Shown here: positions 60,125 to 64,000 of the stretch, in pieces
Layout: every line of letters starts with the position of its first letter
Numbering within the stretch: position 1 is the first letter of the stretch
Assembly: GCA_045531905.1 (NCBI GenBank)
Contig: JAZSEY010000024.1
Coordinates: 1 to 64,000, forward strand
Length of the DNA stretch: 64,000 nucleotides
Direction: 5' to 3'
Source: RGIG6919 sp045531905
GTDB taxonomy: Bacteria; Bacillota; Clostridia; Lachnospirales; Lachnospiraceae
Program-made: the position numbers and the translations under genes
The notes under the pieces: model-generated
What the model was told of the DNA's origin: nothing
The model's input: the letters and a program-made list of their open reading frames with translations, nothing else
Database searches by the model: none

Positions 60125-61105
60125 GTGAGCGAAAAGACAGAAGAATTGGTTGTGCAGGAAGCCAAAACGGAATTAAATATGGATACTAATGAAATAACAA
60201 TTAAGAATTTAATATATGTGATTCGGGGACAACAGGTAATGTTGGATAGTGATTTGGCGATGTTGTATCAAGTGGAAACTAAACGTGTAAATGAAGGTGT
60301 AAAGAGAAATATAAAACGATTCCCGAAATCGTTTTGTTTTCAACTGAGTGAAGATGAGTTCTTAAACTTGAAGTCGCAAATTGCGACTTCAAGTTTGCAA
60401 GAAGGAAGTGGACATGGGGGCAAGAGAAAATTGCCATACGTCTTCACTGAACAAGGAATAGCCATGCTTTCAGCTGTATTGCGAAGTGATGTCGCGATAC
60501 AAGTTAGCATAAAAATTATGAATACATTTGTAGAAATGCGCCGTTTTATGGCGAACAATTCTATAGTGTTAAACAGAATAAATGAGGTTGAAGTAAAACA
60601 GATGATATATCAAAAAGATGCGGATGAGAAATTCGATAAAATATTTACATACATATCCGAGCATGAAGAAGTGTCGCAGAAAATATTTTTTGAAGGTCAG
60701 ATTTATGATGCGTTCAGCCTTTTGACTGAATTGGTTTTTAAAGCAAAAAAGGAAATTGTCCTGATAGATAATTACGTGGATGTCGGAACGCTTAATATAT
60801 TAGCAAAGAAACAAGAAAATGTAAAAGTGCAGATATATACAGTGAAAAGGACAAGGTTATCGCTGACGGATATTAATAACTTCAATCAGCAGTATCCGCC
60901 ATTGGGTGTAGATTATATGGAAGAATTTCATGATAGATTCTTAATCATAGATGGAACCTTGGCATATCATGTTGGCGCATCTCTTAAGGATGCCGGGAAA
61001 AAGTGTTTTGCAATTAATAGAATAGAGGACAGGGCCAATATAATTGATATTTTGAATCATATAAAAAAGACAGATAACGGAGGAACTGACGATGAAAGAG
61101 AATAA
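60125..61105 (+). CDS. ORF6N domain protein with PLD-like C-terminal domain
   Basis: The 326-residue protein starts with GTG after GGAGG. Residues about 25-145 form an ORF6N domain (VIRGQQVMLDSDLAMLYQVET, KRFPKSFCFQLSEDE, KLPYVFTEQGIAMLSAVLRS), a phage and mobile-element DNA-binding domain. From about 190 onward the sequence resembles the phospholipase D-like fold (KEIVLIDNYVD, EEFHDRFLIIDGTLAYHVGASLKD), with HDR in place of the catalytic HxK, so hydrolysis is doubtful. It overlaps the next gene by 14 bases. A 30-base palindrome lies inside the ORF6N coding region. Confidence 0.88.
   Translation: MSEKTEELVVQEAKTELNMDTNEITIKNLIYVIRGQQVMLDSDLAMLYQVETKRVNEGVKRNIKRFPKSFCFQLSEDEFLNLKSQIATSSLQEGSGHGGKRKLPYVFTEQGIAMLSAVLRSDVAIQVSIKIMNTFVEMRRFMANNSIVLNRINEVEVKQMIYQKDADEKFDKIFTYISEHEEVSQKIFFEGQIYDAFSLLTELVFKAKKEIVLIDNYVDVGTLNILAKKQENVKVQIYTVKRTRLSLTDINNFNQQYPPLGVDYMEEFHDRFLIIDGTLAYHVGASLKDAGKKCFAINRIEDRANIIDILNHIKKTDNGGTDDERE
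60366..60396. repeat. Near-perfect palindrome inside the ORF6N gene
   Basis: ACTTGAAGTCGCAA is directly followed by its inverse TTGCGACTTCAAGT, sharing central bases. It encodes the conserved LKSQIATSSL stretch, so codon choice alone may explain part of it. Confidence 0.7.
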
Positions 61106-61481
61106 AATCACTGCAATCACCAAAGAAAAGACAGATGTGCTTAAAGATGCATATAAGGATACTTTGGAAATACTGGATGCATACGACCATCAAATGCTGA
61201 CTCGTCCAGTGGGGACATATTATGATGAGAATGAAACCATTGAAGAAGCGGCGGTAAATATGTTGTATGACATGATAAAGAATCCGGTTTGGTATGACTG
61301 CAATAAGCAAATGGCAGCAATCAAGTTCTTGCTGTTTTTGGAGTGGAACAATGCGCTATTTGTTAATGGAGAAAAGAGAATCAGTGATACATTATTGGTT
61401 GCGATTATCCTTATGATAGAAAACTCTCGAGATGAGAATAAGGAGATGATAATTAGTACGGTGTTAAATTGTATATGCTAA
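61092..61481 (+). CDS. Degenerate Fic/Doc-like protein
   Basis: The 129-residue protein matches the C-terminal half of Fic/Doc domains: IEEAAVNMLYDMIKNP, KFLLFLEWNNALFVNGEKRISDTLLVAIILMIENSR and EMIISTVLNCI. The catalytic motif HPFxxGNKR reads NPVWYDCNKQ. The essential His is Asn, the Gly is Cys and the Arg is Gln, so AMP transfer should be lost. The start ATG follows CGGAGG within the previous gene. It may be an inactive regulator or a decaying toxin. Confidence 0.72.
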   Translation: MKENKITAITKEKTDVLKDAYKDTLEILDAYDHQMLTRPVGTYYDENETIEEAAVNMLYDMIKNPVWYDCNKQMAAIKFLLFLEWNNALFVNGEKRISDTLLVAIILMIENSRDENKEMIISTVLNCIC

Positions 61482-61482
61482 C

Positions 61483-61560
61483 ATGAGGTCACGATTTGTG
61501 ATTTCAAGTTGGGAGGCTGATTGTCAAGTAACCAGATGTGTATTACCTAAAAATCATTGA
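61483..61560 (+). pseudogene. Possible fragment of an ORF6N-domain gene
   Basis: The 25-residue frame MRSRFVISSWEADC and onward resembles the conserved LRSQFVTSSWGG segment of ORF6N proteins and then ends. It has no ribosome-binding site. The match is short, so this is tentative. Confidence 0.3.
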
Positions 61561-61570
61561 ATAGTTGTGG

Positions 61571-61602
61571 AAAACACCTTGCTTAAAGCAGGGTGTTTTT
61601 TG
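61571..61602 (+). terminator. Intrinsic terminator
   Basis: AAAACACCTTGCTT pairs with AAGCAGGGTGTTTT, with six T at the end. Confidence 0.85.
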
Positions 61603-61740
61603 TGCTGGCGACGAGGCGAGCGCCATCGTGCTTGCACGAAATGGCATTTGTCGACCGCTCATCAGAGCGAGATTTGTAAAGCGTATCAACCTCTGTCAAA
61701 TACTGACAAATTATGGTTTTAAGTGTAGAAAAATGGGAGG
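61603..61740. other. Intergenic stretch with small inverted repeats
   Basis: GCCAT (61621-61625) and ATGGC flank CGTGCTTGCACG, and GAGGCGAGCG / CGCTCATCAGAGCG add further small stems. This resembles the GAGCGAAGCGAA hairpin at 576-605 in style. No gene is supported here. Confidence 0.35.
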
Positions 61741-61745
61741 AGGGG

Positions 61746-61754
61746 TGGTATAAT
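61746..61754 (+). promoter_or_regulatory. Extended -10 promoter box
   Basis: TGGTATAAT, the same box seen three times in the first 5 kb, lies 82 bases before the helicase start. Confidence 0.45.
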
Positions 61755-61835
61755 GATAAACATAAATATTAGTTGGCAGGAATGTTGTTTGCATATTTGT
61801 GATATGCGCTGAAAGGATGGAATTGATAGGTTGAG

Positions 61836-64000
61836 ATGAATGGCAAGAAGAACATGGTCATTATTAAAGGTGAAATTAAAACATCGGATGTCCAATATTG
61901 CAGATACTATGCAGAAACTAAAAAGACGGATGTACGATTCAATAATGGCAAGGTGTATTCATATGCATATGAGAATGTGGAATGGTTAAAAGAACCAAGG
62001 GTTCTAAACCCTAATATGTATCGGATTAGTAGAGAGGGACATGTTTTCAATAATATTGATGCAATATATGTTTTCAGTGGTGAAAAAGATAATTATTGGC
62101 ATATATGTTTCTTTGATGGTAGTGAGAGAGACTATTCGCAACGCGAGCTAAATATTGTAAAATCTTGTTTGGATCAGAGTCAAGTTGAGAATGTATTTGC
62201 ATATTTAAAGCAAATATCGAGTTTAAGTAACGTTAAGAATGAAGAAACAGGAGAAAAGATACTACCCAAAAAGTATGAGAAAATATCTTTTGTTGGAGAA
62301 GATGTTGCATTAGCCAAGTATTTAAATCCATCACCGTCATTTAAAAACAGAGTAAAAGGTGAATATATACCAATTTTTCCGTTTGGTTGTAATAACAGCC
62401 AATATCGTGCTGTTAAGAGTGCAATGGAAAACCAGATTAGTGTGATTCAAGGTCCTCCAGGAACAGGGAAAACACAGACAATACTAAATATCATTGCAAA
62501 TATAGTAATGCAGGGAAAAACAGTTCAAATTGTTTCTAATAATAATTCTGCTACAGAAAATGTATATGAGAAATTAGCTTCATCAAAATATAATTTGGGA
62601 TTTATTGCTGCCATGTTAGGTAAATCAGAAAATAAGAAAGCATTTATCCTTCAGCAAGATGCAAATTATCCGGATTTCTCATCTTGGAGGGTAAATGATG
62701 ACTTAGTTTTGTTGCAGAGAGATGTAAAAGAAAAATCAATTAAGCTCAAAGATACTTTTGATAAACAAGAAGAGTTAGCGAATCTGAAACAAGAGCAAGC
62801 ACAACTACTAACAGAACTTGAATATTTTAATCAGTATGTGCAAACATTGGATGTCAATGTTGATAGCATAAACGTTAAGAGGCAACTAAACGCAAAACGT
62901 TGGATGGAATTGTGGCAAGAGTGTCAGATGTTTTCTGAGGCAAATAAAAAGATAGGATTCATTTTTAAATTAAAAGGATTCTTTCGATATGGCATTTTTA
63001 ATCTGGGTTTCTATAAGCAGGATATTGGGAAAATTATCACGACATTTCAAGCAATGTACTATCGTGCAAAACAAGTTGAAATATCTGAAAATATATCAAA
63101 TATCGAAAAATATCTAAAAAATCAAGCGATAAGCTTGCTTGATGATTTGTGTAATCAGTCGATGGCGATATTAAAGGATAATTTAGCAAGAAAGTATGAC
63201 GGTAGGGGTAACAGGCCTATATTTGATGAAGATGATTTATGGAAATATCCACAAAATGTATTAAAAGAATATCCAGTTGTGTTAAGTACAACGTTTTCTT
63301 CTAGAAGCAGCCTAAATTCAAATGTTGTATATGACTATTTGATTATGGATGAGGCATCACAGGTGGATATTGCGACGGGGGCATTGGCTTTGTCTTGTGC
63401 AAGAAATGTTGTCATAGTAGGCGACACAAAACAATTACCGAATGTGGTAAAAGGTGAAGATAAGGAAAGAGCAAAAGCAATATTTGATAGTTTTAATATT
63501 AGGGAAGGTTATCTATATACAAAAAGTTTTTTGCAATCAATATTAGAAATTTTGCCAGATGTAAAACAGACGATGCTACGGGAGCATTATAGATGTCATC
63601 CTAAAATTATCAATTTTTGTAATCAAAAGTTTTATGGTGGCGAATTGCTAATTATGACAGAGGATAAAGGTGAAGAAGACGTACTTGTTGCCGTAAAAAC
63701 AGTGAAGGGAAATCATGTGCGCGATCACTATAGTCAACGACAAATAGATGTGATTAAGAATGAGATTATACCAAACTATGTGATAGATATACAAGAAACG
63801 GGAATCATAGCCCCTTATAAAAATCAAGTAGAAGCTTTGGCGAAAGAATTCAAAACTGTTAATACAGCGACCGTACATAGTTTTCAGGGAAAGGAAAAAG
63901 ACACGATTATCATATCAACTGTAGATGATGAGATAACAGATTTTGTGGATGATCCGTATTTGCTTAATGTAGCAGTTTCAAGGGCAAAGAAAAAACTCAT
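61836..64000 (+). CDS. Superfamily 1 helicase / AAA protein (partial, runs off the right edge)
   Basis: An open frame of 721 codons continues past the end of the window. The N-terminus has a KTSC-like strand (VRFNNGKVYSYAYENVEW). The helicase motifs follow in order: Walker A GPPGTGKT (206-213), a long helical insert, Walker B IMDEASQ (Asp505, Glu506), motif III GDTKQLP, motif IV region EHYRCHP, motif V TVHSFQGKEKDTIIIST and motif VI NVAVSRAKKKL. This is the Dna2/UPF1-like SF1 layout. Such helicases occur alone in accessory regions and in defence islands. The start has no strong ribosome-binding site; the ATG at 61854 is an alternative. Confidence 0.9.
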   Translation, partial: MNGKKNMVIIKGEIKTSDVQYCRYYAETKKTDVRFNNGKVYSYAYENVEWLKEPRVLNPNMYRISREGHVFNNIDAIYVFSGEKDNYWHICFFDGSERDYSQRELNIVKSCLDQSQVENVFAYLKQISSLSNVKNEETGEKILPKKYEKISFVGEDVALAKYLNPSPSFKNRVKGEYIPIFPFGCNNSQYRAVKSAMENQISVIQGPPGTGKTQTILNIIANIVMQGKTVQIVSNNNSATENVYEKLASSKYNLGFIAAMLGKSENKKAFILQQDANYPDFSSWRVNDDLVLLQRDVKEKSIKLKDTFDKQEELANLKQEQAQLLTELEYFNQYVQTLDVNVDSINVKRQLNAKRWMELWQECQMFSEANKKIGFIFKLKGFFRYGIFNLGFYKQDIGKIITTFQAMYYRAKQVEISENISNIEKYLKNQAISLLDDLCNQSMAILKDNLARKYDGRGNRPIFDEDDLWKYPQNVLKEYPVVLSTTFSSRSSLNSNVVYDYLIMDEASQVDIATGALALSCARNVVIVGDTKQLPNVVKGEDKERAKAIFDSFNIREGYLYTKSFLQSILEILPDVKQTMLREHYRCHPKIINFCNQKFYGGELLIMTEDKGEEDVLVAVKTVKGNHVRDHYSQRQIDVIKNEIIPNYVIDIQETGIIAPYKNQVEALAKEFKTVNTATVHSFQGKEKDTIIISTVDDEITDFVDDPYLLNVAVSRAKKKL

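Noticed and set aside
61565..61753. Plus-strand frame of 62 residues after the ORF6N region
   Set aside because: It runs over a terminator and small hairpins, has no ribosome-binding site and no family resemblance.
1..64000. CRISPR array, tRNA, rRNA or complete insertion sequence
   Set aside because: No regularly spaced repeats, cloverleaf sequences, rRNA signatures or transposase with inverted ends were found on reading through.

Overview
The window looks like chromosomal DNA from a low-GC Gram-positive anaerobe, most likely a member of the Lachnospiraceae (Clostridia). This is inferred from AT-rich codon use, strong GGAGG ribosome-binding sites, lipoproteins with Thr/Glu-rich linkers, large hybrid histidine kinases, CxxC/ferredoxin redox genes, and many intrinsic terminators. 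No rRNA, tRNA, CRISPR array, integrase or intact insertion sequence was seen.

Region 1-8.4 kb is an accessory stretch. Small same-strand genes (three GNAT acetyltransferases, an epimerase-like protein, small membrane proteins, a C_GCAxxG_C_C protein, flavodoxin-fold proteins, an ArsC fusion) are each preceded by short leaders. The leaders recur in several copies, and some include an extended -10 box (TGGTATAAT). A long palindrome and a possible small RNA precede the first gene.

Region 8.5-24.6 kb carries a two-domain flavodoxin-fold protein, two ECF sigma/anti-sigma modules, a PEBP-type lipoprotein, a hybrid histidine kinase, a TIR-like/transmembrane protein, an ankyrin-repeat membrane protein and a propeller-like lipoprotein. 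It is also rich in decaying genes: a diguanylate cyclase, a duplicated membrane protein, a HipB-like regulator that keeps its operators, and a scrap of an AAA ATPase.

Region 24.7-44.9 kb is more core-like. It holds a P1 peptidase, a TlpA/CxxC/ferredoxin redox operon, a ZIP transporter, a phosphoesterase, a Na/Pi transporter, a zinc-ribbon membrane operon, purC, a degenerate HD-GYP protein, an ABC-2 exporter with a divergent NarL-type two-component system, a chemoreceptor and an MscS-helix channel-like protein.

Region 45.0-49.3 kb is a compact operon of hydrolase, condensation-like enzyme, acyl carrier protein and adenylating enzyme. It is a small carrier-protein assembly line of unknown product and one of the two best candidates for an undescribed system. 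The other is the TIR-like/transmembrane protein at 21.1-22.1 kb.

Region 49.4-64 kb holds a PD-(D/E)XK family protein, an EF-G-like GTPase, two more hybrid kinases (one with HPt), and a von Willebrand A protein with an unknown partner. It ends in an accessory stretch: AAA ATPase/MmcQ pair, HTH regulator, ORF6N-PLD fusion, degenerate Fic protein, and an SF1 helicase cut by the right edge.
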